Of a DNA stretch of 64,000 nt, positions 26,887-36,959 are shown in pieces. The notes beneath the pieces are model-generated. The model saw nothing but the letters and a program-made list of their open reading frames with translations, had not been told where the DNA came from and ran no database searches. The stretch lies in the NCBI GenBank assembly GCA_016713035.1, contig JADJPW010000009.1:248001-312000 (forward strand), read 5' to 3'. Origin of the DNA: Verrucomicrobiaceae bacterium (lineage in GTDB: Bacteria; Verrucomicrobiota; Verrucomicrobiia; Verrucomicrobiales; Verrucomicrobiaceae). The number at the start of each line of letters is the position of its first letter. Positions within the stretch are counted from its first letter, which is position 1. The translations under genes were made by a program, and so were the position numbers.

Positions 26887-28992
26887 ATGTTCTTCCAAAA
26901 CCTGCCTCTGCTCCCCATCCTGGCACCGCTGCTCGCGGTGCCGGTGGTGATTCATTTGCTCAACCGGAAGTTCCCGCGGCTCATTTTATTCTCCTCCGTC
27001 GAGTTCATTCGCAAAAGCATCGCGCAGCGCAGCAAGCTCATGCGTTGGCGGCACTGGTTGCTCACGCTGGTGCGGGTACTCGTCGCGGCGCTGGCACTGC
27101 TGGCGTTTTTGCAGCCATTTTTGCCGCGCACGGGGGGCACGCCACCGCAGGCCAATCAGCTGCGGCATGTCGTCATCGTGCTGGATCACAGCTTCAGCAT
27201 GGAGAAGCCGGATGGACTCATGACTCTACGTGGGCGTGCAGGCGCGGAGGCGCTGCGCATTCTCGATAGCCTCGGCGCGGAGGATGTGGTGCAGGTCATC
27301 GCCGCTGGGCGTGACAGCGCGGCCTGTTTCAGCGACTTTTCCACCCACACCTCGGCTGCACGCGCCTTCATCCAGACCCTCGGCTCCGGCTATGAGCGGG
27401 CGGACTTCAGCAAAGCGGTCGAAACCGCTGCCACCCTGCTGCGTGAGGTCAAAGACACCTCTGAGGTCTATTTCATCTCCGATTTCCAGCGCACGAACTG
27501 GTCTGACACAGCCTTCACCGCGCTACCGCAGCACTGCCGCGTGTTCTTCGTGCCTGTGGGGGATGCGCAGGCCCCCGCTGCGGCGAACCGCGCGGTCACG
27601 CACGCGGAGATCAGCTCCGGCGCGGTGCTCAGTGGCGGAGATGTCACCCTCAGTGTGCAAATCGCCAATCACAGTGCCACAGCGCTCGATGAGCCGCTGG
27701 AGGCGGTGATCGATGGCCGGGTGAGCTTTGAGGCACGGGCGCAGACCGCTGCGTGGTCCGTGCAGCGCCTCTCCATGCAAATCCGCGCCCCTGGCCCTGG
27801 ATGGCACACCCTCATCGTGCGGCTGAAAAACGGTGACTCCCTGCCGCTGGATGATGCCTTTCACCTGCCACTGCATGTGACGGAGAAGGAGGAGGTCATC
27901 CTCGCCACCGATGACGCGGACGACAGCCTCACACTGCGCTTTTTGGAGGCTGCGATCAATCCCTACGCCGAAAACGCCGGTTCACTGCTCCCACGCCGTG
28001 TGCGGGCCACCACGCTCACTCCGGCGGATTTGGCCTCCTCATCGAAAATCGTGCTCACGCGGCTCGGGAAGCTCCCCCAGCCGCAAATCCGAGCTTTGGC
28101 GGATTTTCTCAAGTCCGGCGGCGGAGCACTCTATTTCCTCGATGGTGAATTTGATGCCGAAAACGCCCGCTCCTTGGCAGATTGGTTCACGCAGCCGGAT
28201 GCCGTGCCGCTGCGCCTCAGCACCCGGCGCGATGTCAGCGCTCCAGGGGCCGAAGGAGCCCAAATCGCCTTTGGGCAGTTCGATTCGCGTTTCCTACGCT
28301 TGTTTCGCGGCACGGGGCGTGACGGGCTCTCCCAACTCTCCTTTTATGAGACGTGGCAATGCTCCGCCGCAGACCGCGCCGAAGTGCTGCTCACCTACGC
28401 GGATGGCACACCCGCACTCGCGCAGGGCACCCCCGGCCTCGGCACACTGCTGATGGGGAATTTCAGCGTCGCGGAGATCGCCAGCAACATCGCTCGCCAG
28501 CGTCTCTTTCCCGCGTGGATTCAGGAAATCACCGCGCAGCTCAGTGGCGAGCGCACCTCCACACTCCGTCACGAACCTGGAGACAGCATGGAAACAGAGG
28601 CCTGGGCAGCAGAGGTCGAAAAAACCGACTTCACCAGTCCTGCGGGCCGTCCCATCCTCTCAAACCGCGCAAACAATGGCCAGCGAGTCATGCTCAGCAT
28701 CTCCGCACGTGAACCGGGCTTCTACACCCTGCTGGATGCGAAAAAGCGCCTCGTCGCCCTCCTCGCCGCGAACATCTCGCCGGAGGAAAGTGACCTGCGG
28801 CGGCTGGAAGGCGACACCGTGCCGCAGCAGGCCGCGCAAGACGCTGTGAACGCGCACCAGCTCACCACCGGCACCGATTACCATGAGGTCGCCCACGGAT
28901 CGCCGGTATTTCACTGGTTCGTGTGGGCCGCGCTCGCGCTGCTGGCCGTCGAAACGCTGCTGCAAACCCATGTGAGGAGGAAAACCGCATGA
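26887..28992 (+). CDS. BatA-like membrane protein with von Willebrand A domain
   Basis: The 701-residue protein begins with the BatA N-terminal region (LPILAPLLAVPVVIHLLNRK), two membrane segments, and a vWA domain with VIVLDHSFSMEKPDG (DxSxS MIDAS) near residue 99. A long periplasmic part follows, with a C-terminal membrane helix near residues 675-695. It overlaps the next gene by 4 bases (ATGA), so they are translationally coupled. It is probably a structural partner of the MoxR/DUF58 pair in envelope maintenance. Confidence 0.85.
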   Translation: MFFQNLPLLPILAPLLAVPVVIHLLNRKFPRLILFSSVEFIRKSIAQRSKLMRWRHWLLTLVRVLVAALALLAFLQPFLPRTGGTPPQANQLRHVVIVLDHSFSMEKPDGLMTLRGRAGAEALRILDSLGAEDVVQVIAAGRDSAACFSDFSTHTSAARAFIQTLGSGYERADFSKAVETAATLLREVKDTSEVYFISDFQRTNWSDTAFTALPQHCRVFFVPVGDAQAPAAANRAVTHAEISSGAVLSGGDVTLSVQIANHSATALDEPLEAVIDGRVSFEARAQTAAWSVQRLSMQIRAPGPGWHTLIVRLKNGDSLPLDDAFHLPLHVTEKEEVILATDDADDSLTLRFLEAAINPYAENAGSLLPRRVRATTLTPADLASSSKIVLTRLGKLPQPQIRALADFLKSGGGALYFLDGEFDAENARSLADWFTQPDAVPLRLSTRRDVSAPGAEGAQIAFGQFDSRFLRLFRGTGRDGLSQLSFYETWQCSAADRAEVLLTYADGTPALAQGTPGLGTLLMGNFSVAEIASNIARQRLFPAWIQEITAQLSGERTSTLRHEPGDSMETEAWAAEVEKTDFTSPAGRPILSNRANNGQRVMLSISAREPGFYTLLDAKKRLVALLAANISPEESDLRRLEGDTVPQQAAQDAVNAHQLTTGTDYHEVAHGSPVFHWFVWAALALLAVETLLQTHVRRKTA

Positions 28993-31172
28993 TCCCCACA
29001 GACATCCAGTTTGATCCCATTCCCGGCTGGCCACAGTGGTGCGTGCTCGCAGCGGTTTGTGTGCTGTTTTTCGGTGTTTTGGGCCTGCGCAATGCTTTGC
29101 GGCTCGGTTACGCCAAAGCGCTGCTGCTCACACTCATGCGCCTGCTCGGCGTCGCCTTGCTGCTGCTGGTCCTGCTGCGCCCCGCGCGGCGGGTGGAGCT
29201 GCCGGAGGAGAAAAAAGACATCGTCGTGCTCGCTGGCATCGACACCAGCCTCAGCATGAATCAAACCGATGCCGCACGCTCCGTGAAGCGCATCGATGCC
29301 GCCGCGCAGCTCATCAGCGAGGCCGGACTCGATGACGAGCGGCTACGCCTGCGCCTCTCCACCTTTGATGACGAGGTGCGGGGCATCAGCGTGGCAGATC
29401 TGCCCACGCTGCGTGCCGAAGGCACCGACACCCGCGTCCACAATGCCGTCACCACCATGCTGCACAGCCTGCGGCGTGAGGAGACCGCCGCCGCGCTCCT
29501 GCTCATCACAGACGGCCATGACTTTGAGATGACCACTGCGGCCAAGACCGCGCTCGCAGCCCGTGCACGCAGCGTACCCATCATCACCGTGCCCATCGGG
29601 GCGGCCGGACAGGTGCGTGATGTCAGCCTGCGCATGACCAACAACCAGCCCTTTTGCTACCTGCGTCAAAAGAGCCGCATCAGCACCGTCGCACGCTTTA
29701 CTGGCTGTGAGAATGAGTTCCTCACCGTGCAGCTCCTGCGTGATTGCAAAGTGGTGGACTCTAAGCAAGTCGCCACACGCCAGGAGGCGGAGGTGCCCAT
29801 CGAGTTCACCGTCGCCGAGGAGCAGGCAGGCCAAGTCGAGTTCGAGGTCCGCGCCCTGCCGCTCTACCGCGAAAACGAGACCGCCAACAACAGCGCCATC
29901 ACCTACCTCAACGTGCTCGATGACAAAGTGCGCGTGCTCCTCCTCGAAGGCGATCCTTACTGGGACAGCACCTTCATCCAGCGTAGCCTCATGCGGAATG
30001 ACAAGATCGACCTCGATGCCGTCATCCAGTTCGCCCCCGGTCGCCTGCGCCGCATCCGCAAGACGCCCGGCCAGGACAGCCTCGTGCTCCCAGCCACCGC
30101 GCAGGAGTTCGCCGCGTATGACATCATCCTCCTCGGTGCGAAGTGTGGCCAAATCCTGCTCAAAGAGCAACAGGCCGCGCTGGTCGATGCCGTGCGCGTG
30201 TCCGGTGCCAGCCTCATCTGCCTGCGTGGCAAAAGTGGCCTCGATCCCACTGCGGCGGCCATTTTGGAGCCCGTGACCTGGGAGGACACACCCACCGTCA
30301 CCGCCGACCTGCAAATCCAGCGCGAGGGCCGCAGCGCCGCGCCCATGCAGTTGCTCGAGAGCTTCCGCACCGGCACGCGTGTGCTCCCTCCGCTCACCAG
30401 CACTCTGCGTGTGAAGGAAAAACAGCCCCTCGCTGCTACCCTGGCCGCCACGCGGGATGCCGTGCTCGGCACTGGGGCGGATGTCATCATCCACCGTCCG
30501 GTCGGTCGCGGTCAGGTGCTAGCCCTCGGTGCGGGTGACTGGTGGCACTGGGCCTTTCAGAGTGCCGATGCCGCGCGTGACTCGCTCTTTGACCGCTTTT
30601 GGGATCAGGTGCTGGTGTGGATGATCGCCGGCTCCGAGCACTTTTCCGGCTCGCAACACCGACTCCGCGCCAGCACGGCGAACTTGCCCCTCGGGCAGGA
30701 AATCTTCCTGCGCATGCAGTTGAAAAAAGGCAGCGCTGCACCCGCCACGCCGCAGTTACGCATCACCACTGGCGATGATGCGCCCGTGCCCGTCACCATG
30801 AGCCGCACGGATGATCCTCTCGCCTTTGAGGCACGCTACGTCCCGGCCAAAAAGGGCCGTTACCGCGTGGAGACACGGCTGGCGGATGGCAGCACGCAGA
30901 CCGCACGCTTCATGGTCTTTGAAGAAAACCGTGAATCCACCGAAGTCGCCACCGACCGCACCTATTTGAAAAAACTCGCTGAAAGCAGCGGCGGTCGCAT
31001 GATCGAGGCCACCGATCTCGCCGACTACATCACCACGCTGCGTGAGTCGCTGCGCAGCGGTGATCCACGTCATCGCCTCATCAGCCTATGGGATCATGCC
31101 TGGGTGCTTTATTTGATCATAGCGCTGCTGGCGCTGGACTGGTATCTTCGCCGTCGCTGGGGACTGACGTGA
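28989..31172 (+). CDS. Membrane protein with vWA domain and glutamine-amidotransferase-like C-terminal half
   Basis: The 727-residue protein has two N-terminal membrane segments, a vWA domain with VVLAGIDTSLSMNQT (DxSxS near residue 85), a central region with DKVRVLLLEGDPYWDSTFIQ and ILLGAKCGQILLKEQQAAL that resembles the amidotransferase-like part of this family, and a C-terminal membrane helix (WVLYLIIALLALDWYL). It overlaps its predecessor by 4 bases and is followed after 13 bp by the coiled-coil gene. The longer frame from 28923 lies inside the upstream gene, so ATG 28989 is used. Confidence 0.8.
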   Translation: MIPTDIQFDPIPGWPQWCVLAAVCVLFFGVLGLRNALRLGYAKALLLTLMRLLGVALLLLVLLRPARRVELPEEKKDIVVLAGIDTSLSMNQTDAARSVKRIDAAAQLISEAGLDDERLRLRLSTFDDEVRGISVADLPTLRAEGTDTRVHNAVTTMLHSLRREETAAALLLITDGHDFEMTTAAKTALAARARSVPIITVPIGAAGQVRDVSLRMTNNQPFCYLRQKSRISTVARFTGCENEFLTVQLLRDCKVVDSKQVATRQEAEVPIEFTVAEEQAGQVEFEVRALPLYRENETANNSAITYLNVLDDKVRVLLLEGDPYWDSTFIQRSLMRNDKIDLDAVIQFAPGRLRRIRKTPGQDSLVLPATAQEFAAYDIILLGAKCGQILLKEQQAALVDAVRVSGASLICLRGKSGLDPTAAAILEPVTWEDTPTVTADLQIQREGRSAAPMQLLESFRTGTRVLPPLTSTLRVKEKQPLAATLAATRDAVLGTGADVIIHRPVGRGQVLALGAGDWWHWAFQSADAARDSLFDRFWDQVLVWMIAGSEHFSGSQHRLRASTANLPLGQEIFLRMQLKKGSAAPATPQLRITTGDDAPVPVTMSRTDDPLAFEARYVPAKKGRYRVETRLADGSTQTARFMVFEENRESTEVATDRTYLKKLAESSGGRMIEATDLADYITTLRESLRSGDPRHRLISLWDHAWVLYLIIALLALDWYLRRRWGLT

Positions 31173-31185
31173 CCACTTTTTCAGT

Positions 31186-34038
31186 ATGAACGACTCGCTC
31201 TCACACCTCATGACACGGCTGCAAGGCGCGGATCGCGCCTGGCAGCGGCAGCGGGCCTTTGGCTGGCTGCTACGCGGCATCCCATGGCTGCTGCTGCTCA
31301 TCACGCTGCTGCTCGTCGCGGATGTCACTCTGCACCTGGAGGCCCGCACGCGGCTCACGCTTGCTCTCGGCACCCTTGCGGTGATTGCCAGCGCTTTGAC
31401 CTGGCTCCTCTGGCAGGCCTGGAAGGTGCAAAACCCGCCCGAGCGCACCGCGCGGCTGCTGGAAAGCCGCGAGCCCGCTCTGGGCAGCAAGCTCATCAAT
31501 GTACTGCAACTGCGGGAAAAATTCCTCGCGGGTGAAAACACCAGCACCAGCGAGCTCACACGCACGCTCGCTGCGCAGGCCGTCCAAGATGCCGCCGCCA
31601 GCGTGCGTGAGGTGAAGATGCTGCCCCTCACCCGCGAACCTGATGTGCCCCGCCGTGCGAAGCATGCCGCGTGGGCCACCGCAGGCTTCGTACTCGTCGC
31701 CGCACTCACCTTCACGGCTTTCACCACCACCTTGATCCGCTTTCTCGATCCACTCGGGGATCATCCGCCCTTTTCCATGACACGGCTTTGGCTGGAGCAG
31801 CCCACCGTGACCGGTGCCAGCGTGCTCTACCGCGAGAGCTTCACCGTGAAGTGCCGCTGGGCAGGGCATGACCCCGATGAGCTGTTTTTGACCGCCCACC
31901 CGCCCGGTGAGCCGGACAAAGCCATCACCTTGCCCATGTTCGCGGAGGAAAAGGGAGTCTTCGTGCAAAAGATCGAAGACGTGCGCACCAACCTCCTCAT
32001 CCACGCACACACAAAAGGCAGTTGGAGCCGTAGCCGCGCCCATCCGCTCACCGTGATGCTCACGCCGCAATTCCTCGCCACCAACGTCAGCGTCACACCG
32101 CCTGCCTACACCGGTTTGCGGCCCAAAGGCGGCGAATTTGCCTTTGAAGGCCTCAGCGCCCTGAAAGGCTCCGATGTCCACTTCCGGCTACGATCGAACC
32201 GCCCGCTCAAAAACGGCACCATCATCCTCACCACAGCCTCCGCTGCCCCACAGACCATCCAGCTCACGCCCGACGCGGAAAAGCCGGATGAAGTCACCGG
32301 CCACTTCATCGCCACCGACAGTGGGCGCATGAGCTTTTCACTCACTGACATCGGCGGCATCCCATCCGATGCCGAAAAGGCCAGCGCCTTTGCCGTCACG
32401 CATGATTTGGCACCACAGATCGCCATTCACTCGCCTGAGCGGGATGGCTTCGTCGTCGAAGGCCATGATCTCAATGCCCAGATCGCCGCCAGTGACGACT
32501 ACGGCCTGAAAACCATGCGCCTGCACATCAGCCGCAACGGAGTTTTCGATACGCCCATCGTGCGTGAGTTCACCAAGATCACGCGGCAGGAAACGCTCAC
32601 CGCCCCACTCGCCGCCGGTGCCAAGGCGGGCGATGTCATCACCCTTTTTGCCGAGGCCATCGACACCCACCCCAGTCCGCCACACGTCGCCCGCACCGAT
32701 ACTCGCAGGCTCACCGTCATCTCCAAAGCGCAGTACAACGACTTCCTCCGCCAGCAGCATGAAGTGGCCGATTTGGAGAAAAAATACGACTCACTCATGG
32801 GCGAGCACCAAAAGCTCCTCGACCAGCAAAAGCAGCTCGCCGAACAAGCCGCCAAAGCCACCGACGCCAAGCAAAAGGACGCTTTGAAACAGGAGCAGGC
32901 CAAACTGAACGAAGAACTGCTCAAGTCCGCTGAGCGCATGGAAAAATTCGTCGATGAATCCCCGCTCTACGAAGTCGAAAAGAGTTTCGCTGAAGACTTG
33001 AAGAAGGAAGCGCAAAAAATCCGCGACTCCGTGAAGCAAAACCAACAAGACCGCCAGTCCGCAGAAAAATCCCTGGCCGATGCCGCCAAAGAACACCACG
33101 AGCGCATGGCCGGTGCGCAGCAGGAAGCGCAAGAAAAGATCGAAAAAGCCATCGCCGAGATGCAGCAGCTCCAGGAGATCATGAAGGACTTCAATCTTTT
33201 CAAAGCGCTCTTTGAAAAGCAGCAAGAGATCACCGCGCAGAGTGAGCCTTACCTGAACAAAAAGAACCCCAGCGAAGCCGACCGCCTCGCCGTGCAAGAC
33301 CTCGGGGCCACCGAACGCGAAATCGGCGAGCACCTGCGCCAACTCGCCGAACAACTGCGCGAGGACGCCCAAGCCGCCGGAGAGAAATTCCCCAAAGCCG
33401 CCTCCAGCGCCGAAAAACTCGCCGAAGCCATCGAACAAGTGCGCATGGATCACCTCGCCGGACTCGCCGCAGGCAAAATGCTCGCAGGAGACGGCAAAGG
33501 CGGCCACCAGGGTGCCCAGCGGCTGGAGCAGGAGATGCGGGCCCTCTTTGGCCAATGCAAAGGCGGCGAAGGGCCGATGAGCGACGAGCTGGATCAATTC
33601 CTCAGCCTCAGTCAGTGCATGAAACCCGGCATGGGCATGGGTGCCCAGTTCCAGCAGATGATGCAGAGCAAAAAATTCGGCCAAGGCAAAGGCCGCAGTG
33701 GTGCCGAAGGCATGGGCATGGGCGGATTCATGAGCGGTGATGATCCCGCAGGCTCACAGAACGTCTATGGTGCCGAGCCACCGTTAGGCCGCGTCAGCAA
33801 AGGCATGGGTGATGGCCAAACACCACCCGGTAGCCCAGAAGCCGCCGCTCCCGTCATCACCAAGTCCGATGTGAGCACCGGAGCCGCCGAGGTGAACCGC
33901 GCCACCGATGCCGTGCCTGCCGCCTCGCTCATCGAGCAGTATCGCGGCCTCACCGAGGCCTATTTTGAGCGCATTACAGCCCCCAAGGGCAAAACGCTTC
34001 CATTGCCTCCCCAACCTGAAAAACCCGTCCAACCATGA
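31186..34038 (+). CDS. Large coiled-coil membrane protein, DUF4175-like
   Basis: The 950-residue protein has two N-terminal membrane helices at about residues 30-75, a third near 160-182, then an Ig-like extracellular part. From about residue 520 to 750 it forms a long coiled coil rich in Lys/Glu/Gln (EKKYDSLMGEHQKLLDQQKQ). A Gly/Met-rich low-complexity tail (GRSGAEGMGMGGFMSG) follows. The layout resembles DUF4175 proteins that accompany MoxR operons in Planctomycetota. It probably spans the envelope. It overlaps the next gene by 4 bases. Confidence 0.7.
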   Translation: MNDSLSHLMTRLQGADRAWQRQRAFGWLLRGIPWLLLLITLLLVADVTLHLEARTRLTLALGTLAVIASALTWLLWQAWKVQNPPERTARLLESREPALGSKLINVLQLREKFLAGENTSTSELTRTLAAQAVQDAAASVREVKMLPLTREPDVPRRAKHAAWATAGFVLVAALTFTAFTTTLIRFLDPLGDHPPFSMTRLWLEQPTVTGASVLYRESFTVKCRWAGHDPDELFLTAHPPGEPDKAITLPMFAEEKGVFVQKIEDVRTNLLIHAHTKGSWSRSRAHPLTVMLTPQFLATNVSVTPPAYTGLRPKGGEFAFEGLSALKGSDVHFRLRSNRPLKNGTIILTTASAAPQTIQLTPDAEKPDEVTGHFIATDSGRMSFSLTDIGGIPSDAEKASAFAVTHDLAPQIAIHSPERDGFVVEGHDLNAQIAASDDYGLKTMRLHISRNGVFDTPIVREFTKITRQETLTAPLAAGAKAGDVITLFAEAIDTHPSPPHVARTDTRRLTVISKAQYNDFLRQQHEVADLEKKYDSLMGEHQKLLDQQKQLAEQAAKATDAKQKDALKQEQAKLNEELLKSAERMEKFVDESPLYEVEKSFAEDLKKEAQKIRDSVKQNQQDRQSAEKSLADAAKEHHERMAGAQQEAQEKIEKAIAEMQQLQEIMKDFNLFKALFEKQQEITAQSEPYLNKKNPSEADRLAVQDLGATEREIGEHLRQLAEQLREDAQAAGEKFPKAASSAEKLAEAIEQVRMDHLAGLAAGKMLAGDGKGGHQGAQRLEQEMRALFGQCKGGEGPMSDELDQFLSLSQCMKPGMGMGAQFQQMMQSKKFGQGKGRSGAEGMGMGGFMSGDDPAGSQNVYGAEPPLGRVSKGMGDGQTPPGSPEAAAPVITKSDVSTGAAEVNRATDAVPAASLIEQYRGLTEAYFERITAPKGKTLPLPPQPEKPVQP

Positions 34039-34694
34039 AAACCGCGTTGTTTGGCCTTTGGGCCGTTTTTTTGACTTTTTCGGCCTTTGCAGCCGATTTG
34101 ACGCCCTTTCGCATCACCTGCGGAAACTTGGTATACTCGATGGATGAGAAGACTTCGGTCTGCTTTGCCGACTACTTCCTCGGCGAAACCGCACGGATCA
34201 CGGGCATGAACATTGAGCCGAGGTTTCTGAAGCTCAAACTCGGCGACGAAGAGCTGTTTCAGACGCCATTTTGCGTCTTCACCGGCACTGGCGACTTCAA
34301 GCTCAACGTGAAGGAGCGCGAGAACCTGCGCTCCTACCTCCAGCGCGGCGGCTTCATGGTCGCCAGCCCTGGCTGCTCCGACCAGCCCTGGGTCGCCGCC
34401 TTCAAGCGCGAAATCGAAGGCGTGCTGCCCGACTCGCCGCTCAAAATCATCCCCATGACGCATCCCATATTCGACATGGTCCACAAAGTGCCCGCCCTGC
34501 ACCTGGAGAAGAAAAAAGGCGGCACCACGATGCTCCACGGCATCGAGATCGACGGGCGCCTCGCCCTCGTCTTCTCTGCCGAAGGGCTCAACGACACCGA
34601 TCACACCAAAGGCTGCTGCTGCTGCGGTGGTAACGAAGTGCATGAAAGCATGCTCATGAACATCAATCTGCTGGTCTATGCGCTGCTGTATTGA
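34035..34694 (+). CDS. DUF4159 family protein
   Basis: The 219-residue protein has a signal peptide and the DUF4159 pattern: DLTPFRITCGNLVYS, ENLRSYLQRGGFMVASPGC, LPDSPLKIIPMTHPIFDMVH and a C-terminal NLLVYALLY. These proteins have an amidotransferase-like fold and travel with MoxR operons. An unusual CCCCGG cluster near residue 197 could bind metal. It overlaps both neighbours, by 4 bases with the coiled-coil gene and 17 bases with the cytochrome gene. Confidence 0.8.
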   Translation: MKTALFGLWAVFLTFSAFAADLTPFRITCGNLVYSMDEKTSVCFADYFLGETARITGMNIEPRFLKLKLGDEELFQTPFCVFTGTGDFKLNVKERENLRSYLQRGGFMVASPGCSDQPWVAAFKREIEGVLPDSPLKIIPMTHPIFDMVHKVPALHLEKKKGGTTMLHGIEIDGRLALVFSAEGLNDTDHTKGCCCCGGNEVHESMLMNINLLVYALLY

Positions 34695-36051
34695 ACGACT
34701 CGCACTGCTGCCACTACTCGTGACTGTGCTGGTGAGTTGTGAAAAGCCCCCAGCGCCGCCTCCCGCGCCTAAAGACCTGCGCATTCACCTCACTTGTGAT
34801 GTCTCAGGCCGCATCGAGCCCTGTGGCTGCTTTGAAGGCCAAGGCGGCGGCCTTTCGCGCGTGAAGTCTGTCTTTGCAGCGGAGAAGCTGGAGTCACTGC
34901 GCGTCGATGCGGGGGATGCCATCACCGGCGCAGAGGATTACCAAGTCATTCACTATCGGCATGTGCGACGTGCTTTTGCGGAGAGTGGCTTTCATGCGCT
35001 GAATCTCGGCAAGCGAGAGGCCGCGCTGAGCGCGGAGACGCTGCGCAGCCTCATCGCCGACTCACCCGTGCCCATGCTGAGTGCGAACGTCGCCGATGCA
35101 GCGACGCAGCAGCCCCTGGCGCGGCCTTGGCTGCATGTACAGGCCGGCGGAGTGACGTACGGCGTCATCGGCATCGTCGATCCGCGCTCTGTCGGTGAAA
35201 CGAAGCTCGGTGCGGGCCTCACACTGCTGGATCCCGCCTCCGTCATCAGCCAGCACCTGCCTGCACTGAAAAAAGGTGCCGATGTGCTGGTGCTGCTGGC
35301 CTTTGCGGATGAAGCCACGATGCAGGCCCTGGCGGCACGCTTCTTTGAGTTTGCCGTGATCCTAGGTGGCGATGTGCGGCAGCCTTCACAGGATCTGATG
35401 AAGGCCAATCGCTCCTACATTTTCGCGACGACAAATCAAAGCCGTGCGCTGGGCCTTTTCGAAGCCCGCCTGACCGCTCGTGGCACCTTGGAAGGCGCGA
35501 AGCAGGAGATCCTCACCATGCATGAGCTGATCCCGGAGAATAAAACCATCCTCCAACACGCCCAGGACTATCGTGATGAGGTGCGAGCCGCCAAGCTGGC
35601 CATCGACGACCCGTTGCGTGTGCGCAAAGACGCTGTGCCTGGCGTGCGCATGCAGTCGGCCTTTCGCGGCAGTGAGTCCTGCGCGGCCTGCCACGCGGCG
35701 GAGTATGCGATTTGGCAACGAAGCGGCCATGCACGTGCCTTTGAAGCACTGAAGCTACGTGACTCGGATGCCGATCCGAACTGCATCGGCTGCCACACCG
35801 TGGGCTTCGGCGCAGAAAGCGGCTACCAGCGTGCCTTCCAAGGCAAACAGCTCGCCAACGTCGGCTGTGAGTCCTGCCACGGTGCAGGTGGTCGCCACGT
35901 CGATGAGCGGCTGAAAGGCAATGACGCCATTACCTTCCACTTCCGCAAGCTCAGCGCCTCCGACTGCACCAAGTGCCACCACGGCGAATTCAGCCGCCCC
36001 TTTGAATGGGACGACTTCTGGCCGCCTGTGGCGCATCAAAAGAGGAAGTGA
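34678..36051 (+). CDS. Tetraheme cytochrome c lipoprotein with 5'-nucleotidase-like N-terminal domain
   Basis: The 457-residue protein has a lipobox (LLVTVLVSC, Cys21). Residues 34-260 resemble the metallophosphatase part of UshA/5'-nucleotidases (IHLTCDVSGRIEPCGCFEGQ, GLSRVKSVF, DAGDAITG). Residues 325-450 hold four CxxCH motifs: CAACH, CIGCH, CESCH and CTKCH. A surface electron-transfer role is inferred; the phosphatase part may be inactive. It is last in the MoxR operon, overlapping DUF4159, and its end overlaps the convergent prephenate dehydratase gene by 16 bases. Confidence 0.82.
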   Translation: MRCCIERLALLPLLVTVLVSCEKPPAPPPAPKDLRIHLTCDVSGRIEPCGCFEGQGGGLSRVKSVFAAEKLESLRVDAGDAITGAEDYQVIHYRHVRRAFAESGFHALNLGKREAALSAETLRSLIADSPVPMLSANVADAATQQPLARPWLHVQAGGVTYGVIGIVDPRSVGETKLGAGLTLLDPASVISQHLPALKKGADVLVLLAFADEATMQALAARFFEFAVILGGDVRQPSQDLMKANRSYIFATTNQSRALGLFEARLTARGTLEGAKQEILTMHELIPENKTILQHAQDYRDEVRAAKLAIDDPLRVRKDAVPGVRMQSAFRGSESCAACHAAEYAIWQRSGHARAFEALKLRDSDADPNCIGCHTVGFGAESGYQRAFQGKQLANVGCESCHGAGGRHVDERLKGNDAITFHFRKLSASDCTKCHHGEFSRPFEWDDFWPPVAHQKRK

Positions 36052-36899
36052 GCCTTCTCACGACTCGAAACGGCTCCCGCTCGTGTATGAGCCGATGCGG
36101 CGCAGAGAGAGGCGCCATCTGCCTCGGTCTGGGCAAAGGCAGCGTGGACGCGGGGCTCGGCCACACTTCCCTCCACCTCGATGTAGAAGCGGTACTTGTT
36201 TGGCTGGCCACGGATGGGGCGGGACTCCAGGCGTTTTAAGTTCACACCACTCTCGCTGAGGGGCGTGAGAAAGCGGCATAGGCTGCCCGGCTTATCTGGT
36301 AGCTCCACGACCAGCGCGGTGCGGTTATGCGCTGTGTCGGGGGTATTGACCGCATGGCCGATGAGGAAGAATTGGGTGATGTTGGGCACCTCGCCCGCGA
36401 TGGGGAAGTGCAGCACCTCCAGGGCATGCCGCTGGGCATTTTGGCGTGGGCCGATGGCGGCTGCACCGGGCGTAGCGGCGGCTTTTTCTGCGGCTTTGGC
36501 GGTGCTAGCCTCCACGATGCGTTTGGCCTGCGGGTAATGTGCTTTGAGCCACTCATCCCCATGATAAAACGGCATCGCATGGGAGTGGATCGCCGTCACC
36601 GCCTCACCTACGCGGCCTAGCAGCGCGAGCTTCACATCCAGAGTCAGCTCCTCCTGGATGCACAGCACACACCGCGCATCGATGAGCCTGTCCACCGTGT
36701 CGATGATGAAGCCACCGGAGGAATTCTCAATCGGCACGATGCCCAATGCTGCTGGATTCGCGGTGATGAAGTCGAACACATCCCCGATGTTTTCCCGCAG
36801 ACTCACACGGGCCCCTGGAAAGCGCCTCTGTGTGACCAGATGCGAAAAACTCCCCTCGGGCCCGAGGCAGGCGATGATTTGGTCGGCAGATGTGCTCAT
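36036..36899 (-). CDS. pheA: Prephenate dehydratase
   Basis: The 287-residue protein has the PDT domain (ACLGPEGSFSHLV, GIVPIENSSGGFIIDTVD) and a C-terminal ACT domain (DKPGSLCRFLTPLSESGVNL, ESRP) that binds phenylalanine. It converts prephenate to phenylpyruvate in phenylalanine synthesis. No chorismate mutase domain is attached, so that activity must be elsewhere. It starts at ATG 36899 and its 3' end overlaps the convergent cytochrome gene by 16 bases. Confidence 0.9.
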   Translation of the reverse strand: MSTSADQIIACLGPEGSFSHLVTQRRFPGARVSLRENIGDVFDFITANPAALGIVPIENSSGGFIIDTVDRLIDARCVLCIQEELTLDVKLALLGRVGEAVTAIHSHAMPFYHGDEWLKAHYPQAKRIVEASTAKAAEKAAATPGAAAIGPRQNAQRHALEVLHFPIAGEVPNITQFFLIGHAVNTPDTAHNRTALVVELPDKPGSLCRFLTPLSESGVNLKRLESRPIRGQPNKYRFYIEVEGSVAEPRVHAAFAQTEADGASLCAASAHTRAGAVSSREKAHFLF

Positions 36900-36959
36900 G
36901 AAAGGTGGAAGGCATGCTGCGCTGGAGATGCGTTGTGGTCAATGGTGACGGAGTTTTCT

